Positions 42,609 through 52,239 of a stretch of DNA of 64,000 nt are shown here, in pieces (position 1 is the first letter of the stretch; each line of letters opens with the position of its first letter). Under the pieces are notes generated by a model. The model had not been told where the DNA came from, did no database searches, and saw nothing but the letters and a program-made list of their open reading frames with translations. This DNA comes from Rhodobacterales bacterium. GTDB taxonomy: Bacteria > Pseudomonadota > Alphaproteobacteria > Rhodobacterales > Rhodobacteraceae. Location of the stretch: NCBI GenBank assembly GCA_026400355.1, contig JAPLPE010000041.1, forward strand, positions 43,230 to 107,229. Direction: 5' to 3'. Position numbers and translations under genes: made by a program.

Positions 42609-44204
42609 ATGACACATCTTTTCAAGACCGCCGTCCCGGCACTCTTCGTGTCGTCGCTCTTGTCCACGACGGCCCTTCCGGCACTTGCAGGGGGCACGCT
42701 GCGCCTTGACGAAGTGGCGGTGGGCGAACTCGATCCGGGCAAGGCATCGGACTATGCCGACACGATCCTGATGTTCAACGCCTATGACACGCTGGTCATT
42801 CCCAATCAGGGCAAACCCGGCCACCAGCCCCATCTGGCGACATCCTGGATGATCGACGGCAACACCATCACGCTGACGCTCAGGGATGATGTGAAGTTCC
42901 ATTCGGGCAATGTAATGACTGCCGATGACGTTGTCTTCTCCATCGATCGGATGAAGACGCTGGGGCAGGGCAATTCTTACCTCTTCGCTATCGTGGACAA
43001 GGCCGAAGCGGTTGATCCGACAACCGTCAAGATCACGCTCACCGAACCATATTCGCCTTTCATTGCCTCGCTCGTCCGCCTGCCAATAGTGGACAAAGCG
43101 ACGGTCATGGCCAACATTGTTCCCGGAGACACCGAAATGGGTGACTGGGGTCAAGCTTACCTTTCGGCCAATGATGCGGGGTCGGGCGCCTATATGGTGA
43201 CCTCGCACAATCCGCAGGCTGAAACCGTGCTTACCAAGAACCCCGACTATTTCTTTGGTGTCCCCGACGGTGCCCCGAACGAGGTCCGGCTGGTCTATGG
43301 ACTTGAACCCGCGACTGTGCGGACGCTCATGGCGACGGGCGAACACGACATCTCGTCCCAGTGGCTCCCGCCCGAGGTGATGTCGGCGCTAGCCGGGGAA
43401 GGGGCGCAGTTCTTTTCGGAATCCGGGACGGGCGCGTTCTATATCAAGCTCAACACACAGAAGCCGCCGCTGGACGATGTGAACTGCCGTCTGGCGCTTG
43501 CCTCGGCCTTTGACTATGCGACGGCGCTGGCCATCACGCAGATCACAGATGGCGTGGCGGGCGGCCGTCCGGCCACCGGGGCAATCCCCTTGGGCATGTT
43601 CGGGTCCAACCCGCCGGAAGAGGCGATGGTCCGAGACATGGACGCCGCCAAGGCGCATCTGGCGGAATGCAAGTACAACCCGGCAGACTATGCGCTCGAA
43701 CTGTCCTGGGTGGCCGAAGTAGCGATTGAGGAACGCTTTGCGCTCTTAATGCAGTCCAACTTTGCGGAACTCGGCTTCAACACAGAAATCGTGAAGGTTC
43801 CTTGGGTCCTGTTCACCGAACGGGTCGCCACGCCGGAATCAACCCCGCATGTGAGCCAGGTCTTTGTCAATGCCGCGACTGGAGACCCCGATACGCTGCT
43901 CTACCCGATGTATCACTCATCGGCCGCGGGAACATGGCAGAGCCCGGAATACCTCAACGACCCCGAGGTGGACGCGCTCCTGACGCAGGGCCGGACCGCC
44001 GTGACGCCCGAGGATCGCGAAGCAGCCTATGCCGCACTGAACGACCGGCTGATGGCCCTGGCGCCTACGATCTTTGGCTTTGACCGGAACTCGGTCTTTG
44101 CGGCAAGCCAGCGGGTCACGGCCCCGGCGCTGACCGATCCGGCGCAGGCGTTCGGACTTGACACGATGGGGTTCACGTTCCGGCTCATGACGGTCGCCGA
44201 ATGA
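42609..44204 (+). CDS. Family-5 solute-binding protein (peptide/opine type)
   Basis: Periplasmic receptor of 531 residues; signal peptide to about residue 27 (SSLLSTTALPALA). Family-5 features: MFNAYDTLVI, HLATSWMIDGNTITLTLRDDVKFHSGNVMTADDVVFSIDRM, AGSGAYMVTSHNPQAETVLTKNPDYF. Such proteins bind peptides, opines or other amide-containing solutes. AGGGAG precedes the ATG. It is the first structural gene of a 12-kb operon whose enzymes open cyclic amides, so the ligand may be a hydantoin, oxoproline-like or cyclic peptide compound (inference). Confidence 0.92.
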   Translation: MTHLFKTAVPALFVSSLLSTTALPALAGGTLRLDEVAVGELDPGKASDYADTILMFNAYDTLVIPNQGKPGHQPHLATSWMIDGNTITLTLRDDVKFHSGNVMTADDVVFSIDRMKTLGQGNSYLFAIVDKAEAVDPTTVKITLTEPYSPFIASLVRLPIVDKATVMANIVPGDTEMGDWGQAYLSANDAGSGAYMVTSHNPQAETVLTKNPDYFFGVPDGAPNEVRLVYGLEPATVRTLMATGEHDISSQWLPPEVMSALAGEGAQFFSESGTGAFYIKLNTQKPPLDDVNCRLALASAFDYATALAITQITDGVAGGRPATGAIPLGMFGSNPPEEAMVRDMDAAKAHLAECKYNPADYALELSWVAEVAIEERFALLMQSNFAELGFNTEIVKVPWVLFTERVATPESTPHVSQVFVNAATGDPDTLLYPMYHSSAAGTWQSPEYLNDPEVDALLTQGRTAVTPEDREAAYAALNDRLMALAPTIFGFDRNSVFAASQRVTAPALTDPAQAFGLDTMGFTFRLMTVAE

Positions 44205-44210
44205 CCAAAG

Positions 44211-44236
44211 GTAGGGCGGGGTGAACCCCGCCCTAC
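44211..44236. repeat. 26-bp palindrome of the dispersed GTAGGGCGGGG family
   Basis: GTAGGGCGGGGT and its complement face each other with only GA between, six bases after the binding-protein stop. The same unit makes the larger inverted repeat at 6951-7007. In RNA it is a strong hairpin and may protect the binding-protein message from decay, giving more binding protein than permease. Confidence 0.8.
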
Positions 44237-44286
44237 GCATATTCCCCTCGGGCGGGCGGAACCAGAGAAGCTCCTTCGCCTTTTCT

Positions 44287-44334
44287 TGGTCCCAAATATC
44301 CCGGGGGGCGGCCCAGCCGGTGGGCAGAGCCCCC
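44287..44334 (+). repeat. 48-bp dispersed repeat, copy 1
   Basis: TGGTCCCAAATATCCCGGGG followed by GC-rich sequence ending GGGCAGAGCCCCC. It differs from the copy at 55331-55378 at five positions over 48 bp. It lies in the intergenic space between the binding-protein and first permease genes. Confidence 0.8.
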
Positions 44335-44378
44335 TTGCCACGCCAGACGCCGACTTAACCCAGCCAGAAGTGACCCTG

Positions 44379-45401
44379 ATGAACACGGTCCTGCGCCATA
44401 CGGCCCGGCGGATCGGCACCTCGCTTCTGGTGCTGTTCGGCGTTTCGGTGCTGATCTTTGCCATCGCCCGGGTGATCCCCGGTGATCCGGCACGGGTGGC
44501 GCTTGGCCCGAACGCCAAACAGGAACAGGTTGACCAGCTGCGCGCGGCCATGTTTCTGGACGAACCCGTCGTCGCACAATACGGCCATTTCCTGTCAGGT
44601 CTTGCACGAGGCGACCTTGGCGTCTCGCTCTACACCAACCGCCCTGTGATGACGGATATTGCCGATTTCCTGCCTGCCACGCTGGAACTCGTCCTTGTCT
44701 CGGGCGTAATGATGATCGCCATCGGCCTGCCGCTTGGCATTCTGTCGGCCCGCTATCGCGGACGCTGGCCAGACCATGTGATCCGGGTGATCTCGCTTCT
44801 GGGCGTTTCGGCCCCCGCCTTTGTCTGGGCCGTGGTGCTGATGCTTCTCTTCGCATTTTACCTCCCGCTCTTCCCCATCGCGGGGCGGCTGCACGACAGT
44901 TTCGACATTCCTCGCGTCACCGGGTTCCTGACGATCGATACGGCGATTGCCGGAAATTGGGCCGCCTTTGGCGATGCCTGGCGGCATCTGGCGCTGCCCG
45001 CCTTTGCTCTGGCCCTTTCAGGGATCGGGCAGGCGGCCCGCCTGACGCGGGCAAACATGATCGAGACCTACGAGAAACCCTATATCGAAATGGCCCAGGC
45101 CTATGGCTGGCCCGAGAAGCGGATCGCGAACCGCTATGCATTCAAGCCCTCGCTGATCCCGTCGCTGACGATCATCGGCCTCGATTTCGCGGCACTCCTC
45201 GGCAATGCCTTTCTGGTCGAGGCCGTGTTCGGCTGGCCGGGGCTGTCGCGATATGGGGTCAACGTGATCCTGCGCAAGGACCTGAATGCCATCGTGGGCA
45301 CGGTCCTGATCATTTCGGCCATGTTCATTCTGGTGAACATCATCGTCGATATCCTGACGGTCATCCTGAACCCCCGCATCCGCAAGGCAGATGCAAGATG
45401 A
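44379..45401 (+). CDS. Peptide-type ABC importer permease (DppB-like)
   Basis: Membrane subunit of 340 residues with six helices. N-terminal TARRIGTSLLVLFGVSVLIFAIARVIPGDPA is the DppB/OppB signature; the coupling loop is RANMIETYEKPYIEMAQAYGWPEKRI. ATG 44379 is chosen because the upstream in-frame stretch is repeat DNA. Its stop overlaps the next permease start (ATGA). Confidence 0.93.
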   Translation: MNTVLRHTARRIGTSLLVLFGVSVLIFAIARVIPGDPARVALGPNAKQEQVDQLRAAMFLDEPVVAQYGHFLSGLARGDLGVSLYTNRPVMTDIADFLPATLELVLVSGVMMIAIGLPLGILSARYRGRWPDHVIRVISLLGVSAPAFVWAVVLMLLFAFYLPLFPIAGRLHDSFDIPRVTGFLTIDTAIAGNWAAFGDAWRHLALPAFALALSGIGQAARLTRANMIETYEKPYIEMAQAYGWPEKRIANRYAFKPSLIPSLTIIGLDFAALLGNAFLVEAVFGWPGLSRYGVNVILRKDLNAIVGTVLIISAMFILVNIIVDILTVILNPRIRKADAR

Positions 45402-46231
45402 AGCGCATGACCACCATCCTTCTTGCCAATCCGTTGTCGCTGTTGGGCGTGCTGCTTGTCGGGTTGGTCGTACTGCTGGCGGTCTTCGCGCCGCTGATCG
45501 CACCGTTCCCGGACCATCGCGGCGCGGTCGTGGATTTTGCCAATTTCAACAAACCGCCCGGCTGGCCCCATCTCATGGGGACGGATGTCGTGGGCCGCGA
45601 TCTGTTCAGCCGTATCCTCTACGCCTACCGAATCTCGCTGATCCTCGGCGTCGTGGTGCTCGCGATAGCCGTGCCAATCGGGGTGACGCTGGGCCTGATG
45701 GCCGGCTATCTGGGCGGTTGGTGGGAATACGGGCTCATGCGCCTGACCGACGTGTTCCTGTCGATCCCGCCGCTCGTGCTGGCCATTTCGATCATGGGTG
45801 TGCTGGAACCTACGCTGATGAATGGCATGTTGGCCGTCACGGTAATGTGGTGGCCGTGGTACACTCGGCTCGTCTACAACATCACGCGGGGGGAAAAGGT
45901 CGAAGGCTATGTCCTCGCGGCAGAGGTGATCGGGGCGTCCAAGACTCATATCATGTTCCGCGAGATCCTGCCTAACTGCGTCCCGGCGGTGGTGACCAAG
46001 ATGACGCTCGATCTGGGCTTTGTGATCCTGATCGTCTCATCGCTCAGCTTCCTTGGCCTTGGGGTGCAGCCCCCGACGCCCGACCTTGGCTCCATGGTGG
46101 CCGAAGGGGCGAAATACCTGCCCGACAGCTGGTGGCTTTCAGTCTTTCCGGGCCTTGCCATCCTGATCGCGGTCTTTGGCTTCAACCTGATCGGCGACGG
46201 CCTGCGGGACATTCTGGGGGCCGACAGATGA
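45398..46231 (+). CDS. Peptide-type ABC importer permease (DppC-like)
   Basis: Membrane subunit of 277 residues, six helices. HLMGTDVVGRDLFSRILYAYRISL is the conserved DppC segment after helix 1; coupling loop KVEGYVLAAEVIGASKTHIMFREILPN; C-terminal GFNLIGDGLRDILGADR. Partner of the preceding gene; 97 bp with GC-rich repeat-like DNA follow before the ATPases. Confidence 0.93.
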   Translation: MKRMTTILLANPLSLLGVLLVGLVVLLAVFAPLIAPFPDHRGAVVDFANFNKPPGWPHLMGTDVVGRDLFSRILYAYRISLILGVVVLAIAVPIGVTLGLMAGYLGGWWEYGLMRLTDVFLSIPPLVLAISIMGVLEPTLMNGMLAVTVMWWPWYTRLVYNITRGEKVEGYVLAAEVIGASKTHIMFREILPNCVPAVVTKMTLDLGFVILIVSSLSFLGLGVQPPTPDLGSMVAEGAKYLPDSWWLSVFPGLAILIAVFGFNLIGDGLRDILGADR

Positions 46232-46328
46232 CCCCTTCCTTCTTCCTCCGTTCTTCTGACCCCAAAGATCCTACGGTGGCGCGGGGGTGTGAACCCCCCG
46301 CTGCGCCGCCGGCAACAGGGGCTACGCC

Positions 46329-47198
46329 ATGACACTGGTCCTGAACATCCGCGACCTGCAGTTGGCCTTCAAAAGTTGGTCCGGCACGTCTGAAGTGCTG
46401 CACGGGATCAGCCTAACCATCGGCAAGGGCGAACGGGTGGCACTTGTCGGCGAAAGCGGGTCGGGCAAGTCGGTGACGGCGCGGATCGTGCTGGGGCTCT
46501 TGCAGGAACTTCGGGGGGTACAAATCAGCGGCTCAGTGGAATTTCAGGGCCAAGATCTGGGCGCGATGCCCGACCGGGAACGTCGGGCACTGCGCGGAAC
46601 GGCGATGTCGATGATCTTTCAGGACCCGACGTCTTCGCTGAACCCCGTGTTCAAGATCGCCCCGCAGTTTCAGGAGGTGCTCGCCCGCGTCACGCCGGGG
46701 ATCAGCATGTCGGCCACGCGGGTTAGGGCCACGGACCTGCTACGCGAGGTGGCCATTGCCGAACCCGAACGGGTGCTCGACTCCTATCCGTTCCAACTCT
46801 CGGGCGGCATGAACCAGCGAGTGATGATCGCGATGGCACTGGCCAATCGCCCTGCTCTGCTCCTTGCTGACGAACCCGGCACCGCGCTCGACGTCACGGT
46901 GCAGGCGCAGACTCTGGACCTGATGCGGGCGCTGGTGACAGATCACGGGACGTCGGTCCTGTTCATCTCGCACAATCTGGGTGTTGTTCGGGAATTCGCG
47001 GACCGGACCTATGTGATCTATCGTGGGAATATCGTCGAGGAAGGGCCGACGCGTGACGTTTTCGAGAACCCCGGCCATCCCTACACCCGCGCCCTGATGG
47101 CTGCCCAGCCCAAGATCACCGGTGGCGGGCTGCCCGATCTGGTCGAGGGTGACCGGCATTACCTCGAGCCGCGTTTTGTCCACGAGGGCGTGGCATGA
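46329..47198 (+). CDS. Peptide-type ABC importer ATPase (DppD-like)
   Basis: ATPase of 289 residues. Walker [37 protein letters not shown] (Q-loop), signature [20 protein letters not shown], Walker [34 protein letters not shown]. The usual C-terminal iron-sulfur Cys motif of DppD proteins is shortened ([16 protein letters not shown] is present, but no Cys cluster is visible). Overlaps the next ATPase by four bases. Confidence 0.93.
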   Translation: MTLVLNIRDLQLAFKSWSGTSEVLHGISLTIGKGERVALVGESGSGKSVTARIVLGLLQELRGVQISGSVEFQGQDLGAMPDRERRALRGTAMSMIFQDPTSSLNPVFKIAPQFQEVLARVTPGISMSATRVRATDLLREVAIAEPERVLDSYPFQLSGGMNQRVMIAMALANRPALLLADEPGTALDVTVQAQTLDLMRALVTDHGTSVLFISHNLGVVREFADRTYVIYRGNIVEEGPTRDVFENPGHPYTRALMAAQPKITGGGLPDLVEGDRHYLEPRFVHEGVA

Positions 47199-47989
47199 GC
47201 CTGTTGTCGCTGCGCCAGTTGGGCAAATCATTCCAGACCGGCGCACATGAGGTGCGTGCGCTGCAGGATGTAACGCTTGACGTAGCGGACGGGGAATGTC
47301 TTGCCATCGTGGGCGAAAGCGGATCGGGGAAATCGACGCTGGCAAATCTGGTGCTGGGGCTGTTCCCGCCCACGACCGGGGCAGTGGAGTTTGACGGGGC
47401 GGAACTGCCCGTCGTTAGGACGCTCGCACATCGCAGGTCGATCCAGCTGGTGCAGCAGAACCCGGCTTCGGCCCTGAACCCCCGCCGGTCGGTGGGGGCG
47501 TCTCTGCAACTGGCGCTCGACGTCCACGGGATCGGCACTTCGGATACGCGGCCTGCCCGGGTTGCAGAACTCCTCCGCGACGTGGGCCTGCCCGAGGATC
47601 TCGCCCGCCGTTCGCCCACGTCCCTTTCGGGCGGGCAGCGGCAGAGGGTGGCGATTGCCCGGGCGCTCGCCTGCGAAAGCCGTCTGGTGGTGCTGGATGA
47701 ACCGACCTCCGCGCTGGACGTGCTGGTGCAGGCGCAGGTGCTGCGGCTGCTGGCTGATCTGCGGGCGCGGCACAACCTGACTTATCTGTTCATCACGCAT
47801 GACCTTGCCGTCGTGCGCAACATCGCGACGCGGGTGGCCGTGTTCAGCCAGGGCCGGATGGTCGAACTGGCTGAGACTGAAACGATATTCACCGCGCCGC
47901 AGGATCCCTACACACGGCGGCTGATCTCCGCTGTGCCCGTCATTACTGAGGAGGAAAAGACCATGCGCAACGGGCTGAGCCAATCATGA
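47195..47989 (+). CDS. Peptide-type ABC importer ATPase (DppF-like)
   Basis: Second ATPase, 264 residues. Walker [36 protein letters not shown], signature [19 protein letters not shown], Walker B LVVLDEPTSALDVLVQAQ, FITHDLAVVRNIATRVAV. Completes the five-part importer. Its stop overlaps the GAF gene start (ATGA), tying transport and catabolism together. Confidence 0.93.
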   Translation: MSLLSLRQLGKSFQTGAHEVRALQDVTLDVADGECLAIVGESGSGKSTLANLVLGLFPPTTGAVEFDGAELPVVRTLAHRRSIQLVQQNPASALNPRRSVGASLQLALDVHGIGTSDTRPARVAELLRDVGLPEDLARRSPTSLSGGQRQRVAIARALACESRLVVLDEPTSALDVLVQAQVLRLLADLRARHNLTYLFITHDLAVVRNIATRVAVFSQGRMVELAETETIFTAPQDPYTRRLISAVPVITEEEKTMRNGLSQS

Positions 47990-48477
47990 GCGACAGGGTT
48001 GCAGAGGCATTGGCCGAGGCCGAGAGCCAACCGATGACGGCACTCGAGGCGCTGGGTCGTCTGTCCGAGCAGGTGACGGGTGCGAAACTAGTGACGCTGA
48101 TGACCTCCGATGCCGAGACGGGCGAGGCCGAGCGCGTCTGGTCGAACATGCCGGACGAATACCCCGTCGCCGGACGCAAGCCGCTGAATGAGACGCATTG
48201 GTCGCGGACAGTACTGGGCGAACACAAGACCTTTGTCGCCAATACGATCGAAGAGATCGCTGAGGTCTTTTTCGATCACGAGCAGATCGGGTCGCTGGGC
48301 TGCGGATCGGTGATGAATCTGCCGATCATCGTGGGCGGCACGGTGCTTGGCACGATCAACTGCCTTGATGTGGCAGGCTATTTCACGCCCGAACGGGTTA
48401 CGGCGGCGGATGTGTTGCGTGTGCCCGGGGCGGCTGTTTACCTTTACGAGAAACTCCACAGGATGGGAGCCGCATGA
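47986..48477 (+). CDS. Single-domain GAF protein
   Basis: Cytosolic protein of 163 residues consisting of one GAF domain: LGRLSEQVTGAKLVTLMTSDAETGEAERVWSNMP and GCGSVMNLPIIVGGTVLGTINCLDVAGYFTPERVTAADVL. GAF domains bind small ligands, but no output domain is attached. It overlaps its neighbours by four bases on both sides, so it is an integral part of the hydantoinase operon. It might sense the imported substrate or serve as a small ligase/hydrolase accessory; no role is established. Confidence 0.85.
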   Translation: MSDRVAEALAEAESQPMTALEALGRLSEQVTGAKLVTLMTSDAETGEAERVWSNMPDEYPVAGRKPLNETHWSRTVLGEHKTFVANTIEEIAEVFFDHEQIGSLGCGSVMNLPIIVGGTVLGTINCLDVAGYFTPERVTAADVLRVPGAAVYLYEKLHRMGAA

Positions 48478-50543
48478 TGGCCAAGACCCTGCGCATCGCC
48501 ACCGACGTGGGTGGCACATTCACCGACCTCGTGGCCTTTTCGACCGACGATCAGGGGCGGCAGACGATCCGCACCGCCAAGTCAGACACGACGCCGCCCA
48601 ACTTTGAGCGGGGCGTGCTGAACGTGATGGACAAGGTGGGGATCGACGCCGCCGAGGTCGGTTTTCTGGCCCACGGGACGACGGTCGTCATTAATGCTCT
48701 GACTGAACGCAAGGGCGTCAAGGTGGGTCTTATCACCACCAAAGGGTTCCGCGACACGCTCGAGATTGCGCGGGGCAACCGACCCGATTTTTTCAACCTG
48801 TTCTATGAGAAACCCAAGCCGTTTGTGCCGCGTTATCTGCGCCGGGAGTTGCCGGAGCGGATGACCTATCTGGGGGTGGTGCATACCGCGTTGGACCTGT
48901 CTGACTTGGCCGCCATCGTAGCAGATTTCAAGGCTGAAGGGGTGGAGGCGGTCGCCATCTCCTTCCTGCATTCCTACGCCAACTCCACCCATGAGGAGGC
49001 AGCCCATGCCGAACTCAAACGCCTCTGGCCCGAGGTGGCGTCGGTCGCCGCGCATCAGATTGCGCGGGAATGGCGGGAGTACGAGCGGACGAATACCGCC
49101 GTGTTGTCGGCCTACGTCCAGCCGACGGCAGAGCGGTATCTGCGGCGGCTCGATGCGGGGCTGAAGGGGCGGGGGCTGAAACAGTCGCCCTTTATCATGC
49201 AATCGAACTGCGGTGTGGACAGCCTTGAGGCCGTGGCACGTACACCGATCACGATGGTGGAAAGCGGACCGGCCTCGGGCTTCTGGGGAGCGGCGGAACT
49301 GGGCAAGCTGATCGGCAAGCCGAATGTGCTCGCGCTGGATATCGGGGGCACGACGGCGAAATGCGCGCTGATCGAAAACGGGGCGGTCAAGATCATGACC
49401 GACTACTGGATCGAACGCGACCGCAAATCGGCGGGCTATCCGATCATGGTGCCGGTCGTCGATCTGGTCGAAATCGGCAATGGCGGTGGGTCGATTGCCT
49501 GGGTCGATGACTTTGCCAAGCTGCATGTCGGCCCGCAATCGGCGGGCGCCGTGCCGGGGCCTGCGGCCTATGGGCGGGGCGGCGTGCAGGCGACGACGAC
49601 CGATGCCAACCTGTGGCTGGGCCGGATCAATCGCGACTACTTCTGCGGCGGTGACGTGGAGGCAGACATGGGAGCGGTCGAAACGGCCCTGACCGGGGTC
49701 GCGGTGCGTCTGGGCGCGGGCACGGACGAGGCAGCGCGGGGCATCATCCGGATCGCCAACAACAACATGGTCAACGCGCTGAAACTCGTGTCGCTCAACC
49801 GGGGCTTCGATCCGCGTGACTTTACACTTGTTGCGTTTGGTGGCGGTGGGGGGATGCATGCCGTGGCTTTGGCGCAGGATCTGGGGATCGGCCATGTCGT
49901 TGTTCCGTTCGGTGCCTCGGTGTTTTCGGCTTGGGGCATGATGATGTCGGACCTGCGGCGCGATTACTTTGTCACCCGCTTGTCGGGGCTGGTAGCGGGT
50001 GCGGCGGCGGGGATCGAAGCCGCTTTTGCCGCGACCGAATGCGGAGCCATGGCGCAGTTCGCCGCTGAGGGGATCAGTGAAGTGAATTTCCAGCGCTATG
50101 GTAAGTTCCGCTATCAGAATCAGGAACATACGGTCGAGGTGCCGCTGACGATGGGGGTCATCTCGGACGCCGATCTGGTGGCAATCTCGGACGAATTCCA
50201 CGCGACCTATGAACGGGAATACACCTACCGCCTCAAGGCCCCGGTTGAGATGGTGGGGCTGCACGTGATCGCCACAGCAGCCGTGGGCAAGCTGACCATG
50301 ACCGAGGAGGCGCTGGGCGACAGTGACGCCACATCGGCTGTCAAGGGGCAGCGGCCTGTCGATTACGCGCTGGAAGGCACACATGAGGCCACGATCTATG
50401 ACGGGGACAAGCTGAACCCGGGCATGGTCCTCTTCGGCCCCGCCGTGATCGAAGACCCCGGCACCACTATCGTGATCCACCCCGGCAACCGCGTCCACAT
50501 GGACGGCTATCGCAACCTGCATATCGCCACGGCGGGAGAGTGA
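48474..50543 (+). CDS. hyuA: Hydantoinase A / N-methylhydantoinase A type protein, second copy
   Basis: ATP-binding subunit of 689 residues. Phosphate loop RIATDVGGTFTDLVAF at 7-22; HGTTVVINALTERKGVKVGLITTKGFRDTLEI; LALDIGGTTAKCALI; VDLVEIGNGGGSIAWVD; FGGGGGMHAVALAQDLGI. It shares family motifs with the gene at 14270 but is a distinct paralogue with its own transporter. Start ATG 48474 overlaps the GAF stop; a second ATG follows at 48477. Confidence 0.93.
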   Translation: MMAKTLRIATDVGGTFTDLVAFSTDDQGRQTIRTAKSDTTPPNFERGVLNVMDKVGIDAAEVGFLAHGTTVVINALTERKGVKVGLITTKGFRDTLEIARGNRPDFFNLFYEKPKPFVPRYLRRELPERMTYLGVVHTALDLSDLAAIVADFKAEGVEAVAISFLHSYANSTHEEAAHAELKRLWPEVASVAAHQIAREWREYERTNTAVLSAYVQPTAERYLRRLDAGLKGRGLKQSPFIMQSNCGVDSLEAVARTPITMVESGPASGFWGAAELGKLIGKPNVLALDIGGTTAKCALIENGAVKIMTDYWIERDRKSAGYPIMVPVVDLVEIGNGGGSIAWVDDFAKLHVGPQSAGAVPGPAAYGRGGVQATTTDANLWLGRINRDYFCGGDVEADMGAVETALTGVAVRLGAGTDEAARGIIRIANNNMVNALKLVSLNRGFDPRDFTLVAFGGGGGMHAVALAQDLGIGHVVVPFGASVFSAWGMMMSDLRRDYFVTRLSGLVAGAAAGIEAAFAATECGAMAQFAAEGISEVNFQRYGKFRYQNQEHTVEVPLTMGVISDADLVAISDEFHATYEREYTYRLKAPVEMVGLHVIATAAVGKLTMTEEALGDSDATSAVKGQRPVDYALEGTHEATIYDGDKLNPGMVLFGPAVIEDPGTTIVIHPGNRVHMDGYRNLHIATAGE

Positions 50544-50544
50544 C

Positions 50545-52206
50545 ATGACAAGCCACGAAAACGATCCGATCACCCAGGAAATCATCCAGAATTCCCTTCA
50601 GGCCGCAGCGGACGAGATGTTCGCCGCCATGCGCAAGACGGCGATGAGTTCGATCATCTACGAAGTGCTAGACATGGGCACGGGCATCCTCGACCACAGG
50701 GGAGAGATCGCCTGCTCCGGTGCGGGCATCCCCGCTTTCGTCGGCGTGCTCGACAAATCGGTCAAGGTGGTGGTGGCAAAGTTCGATCCCGCCGATATCC
50801 GGCCGGGTGACGTCTATGCGACCAACGATCCCTATTACGGCGGGGTCACCCACCTGAACGATATCATCGTGATGATGCCCGTATTTGCCGAAGGCACGCT
50901 GATCGCCTGGACGGCGAACATCGCTCACAATTCGGACGTGGGGGGCATGGCGCCGGGTTCCCTTACCGGGGAAGCCACGGAAATCTTTCAGGAAGGTCTG
51001 CGTCTTCCCGCGATCCGCATCATCCGCGAAGGGGTGACGATCGACCCGGTGTTCGAGATCATCAAGGTCAACAGCCGGATGCCTGATGTTCTGGAAGGCG
51101 ACGTCTGGGCCGCGATTGCAAGCGTGCGGATCGGGGCAAGGCGGCTTACGGAACTCGCGCTGAAATACGGCGTGGCGACGTTCCAGCGGGCGATGGCCGG
51201 GTTCATGGATTTCGGTGAAAAGGTCAGCCGCAAGGCGATGGCCGGCCTGCCCAAGGGCACCTTCGAATTGACTGAGGAGCAGGACGACGGCACGTTCTAT
51301 AACGTCAGGATTACCATCACCGATGACGAATTCGTCGTCGACCTGCGCGACAACCCCGACCAGTCCAAGGGGCCGGTCAATACCAGCCGCGACGGGGTGA
51401 TGGTATCCTGCCAGATGCTGTTCAAATCGCTGACCGACCCCTATTCGCCCGCAAACGAAGGATCCTTCCGGCCGATCCGTCTGCTGACCCGCGAAGGATC
51501 AGTTTTCCATGCGAAGGAACCGGCTCCCATTGGGTTCTACTACGAGATCGAGTTGCGCGTGTATGACATCATGTGGCGGTGCCTTGCGCCGCATCTGCCC
51601 GCAAAACTCGCCTCAGGCCATTTCGCGAGCGTTTGCGGCACATTCATCGGCGGGATCCATCCCGACACCGGGCGGCAATACACGATCATAGAACCGCAGA
51701 TCGGCGGCTGGGGTGCGCGGGCCGGGGCGGATGGCAACTCGGCCATGTTCTGCGGTTTCCATGGCGAGACCTACAACTGCCCGGCCGAGGTGAACGAGGC
51801 GCGGAACGGGGTGTTTGTCGATCAGATGGTGCTGAACACCGGACCGGGGGGCGAAGGCGAGTTCACGGGCGGTCGGGGCATCATCATGGATTACCGCGTC
51901 CGCGCGGCGACTGGTTTCCTTACGGCGGGCTACACGCGGTCCAAGTTCCCTGCCTGGGCGATGGAGGGCGGCAACGAAGGCTCGCCCAATCTGGTTGAGT
52001 TCATCCCCAAGACCGGGGCGCCCGTGCGCTATTCCTTCGTCTCGGGCCTGCAGACACATGAAGGTGATGTGATCCGCGTGATGACGGGGAATGGCGGGGG
52101 CTATGGCCACCCCAAGGACCGCGATCCGGCGCGGATCGAGATGGACATAAAGAATGGCATCTTGACGCCAGAGCGCGCCAGAGAGGTGTATGGATGGGCA
52201 GGTTGA
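50545..52206 (+). CDS. hyuB: Hydantoinase B type protein, second copy
   Basis: Partner subunit of 553 residues, one base after hyuA. Motifs: LDMGTGILDHRGEIACSGAGIPAFVG, PGDVYATNDPYYGGVTHLNDIIVMMPVF, WTANIAHNSDVGGMAPGSL, and NTGPGGEGEFTGGRGIIMDYR near the C-terminus. With HyuA it should form an ATP-dependent hydrolase or carboxylase for a cyclic amide. Substrate unknown. Confidence 0.93.
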   Translation: MTSHENDPITQEIIQNSLQAAADEMFAAMRKTAMSSIIYEVLDMGTGILDHRGEIACSGAGIPAFVGVLDKSVKVVVAKFDPADIRPGDVYATNDPYYGGVTHLNDIIVMMPVFAEGTLIAWTANIAHNSDVGGMAPGSLTGEATEIFQEGLRLPAIRIIREGVTIDPVFEIIKVNSRMPDVLEGDVWAAIASVRIGARRLTELALKYGVATFQRAMAGFMDFGEKVSRKAMAGLPKGTFELTEEQDDGTFYNVRITITDDEFVVDLRDNPDQSKGPVNTSRDGVMVSCQMLFKSLTDPYSPANEGSFRPIRLLTREGSVFHAKEPAPIGFYYEIELRVYDIMWRCLAPHLPAKLASGHFASVCGTFIGGIHPDTGRQYTIIEPQIGGWGARAGADGNSAMFCGFHGETYNCPAEVNEARNGVFVDQMVLNTGPGGEGEFTGGRGIIMDYRVRAATGFLTAGYTRSKFPAWAMEGGNEGSPNLVEFIPKTGAPVRYSFVSGLQTHEGDVIRVMTGNGGGYGHPKDRDPARIEMDIKNGILTPERAREVYGWAG

Positions 52207-52239
52207 TGCACCCCGTCTTTGCCGTTGAAAGGTCTTAAG

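Noticed and set aside
46232..46328. Further copy of the 48-bp repeat before the DppD-like gene
   Set aside because: Only loosely similar (GC-rich with a CCCCAAAGAT stretch); not close enough to call.
48582..50585. 667-codon minus-strand frame opposite hyuA
   Set aside because: His/Arg-rich antisense of a clear ASKHA protein; no start context or motif.
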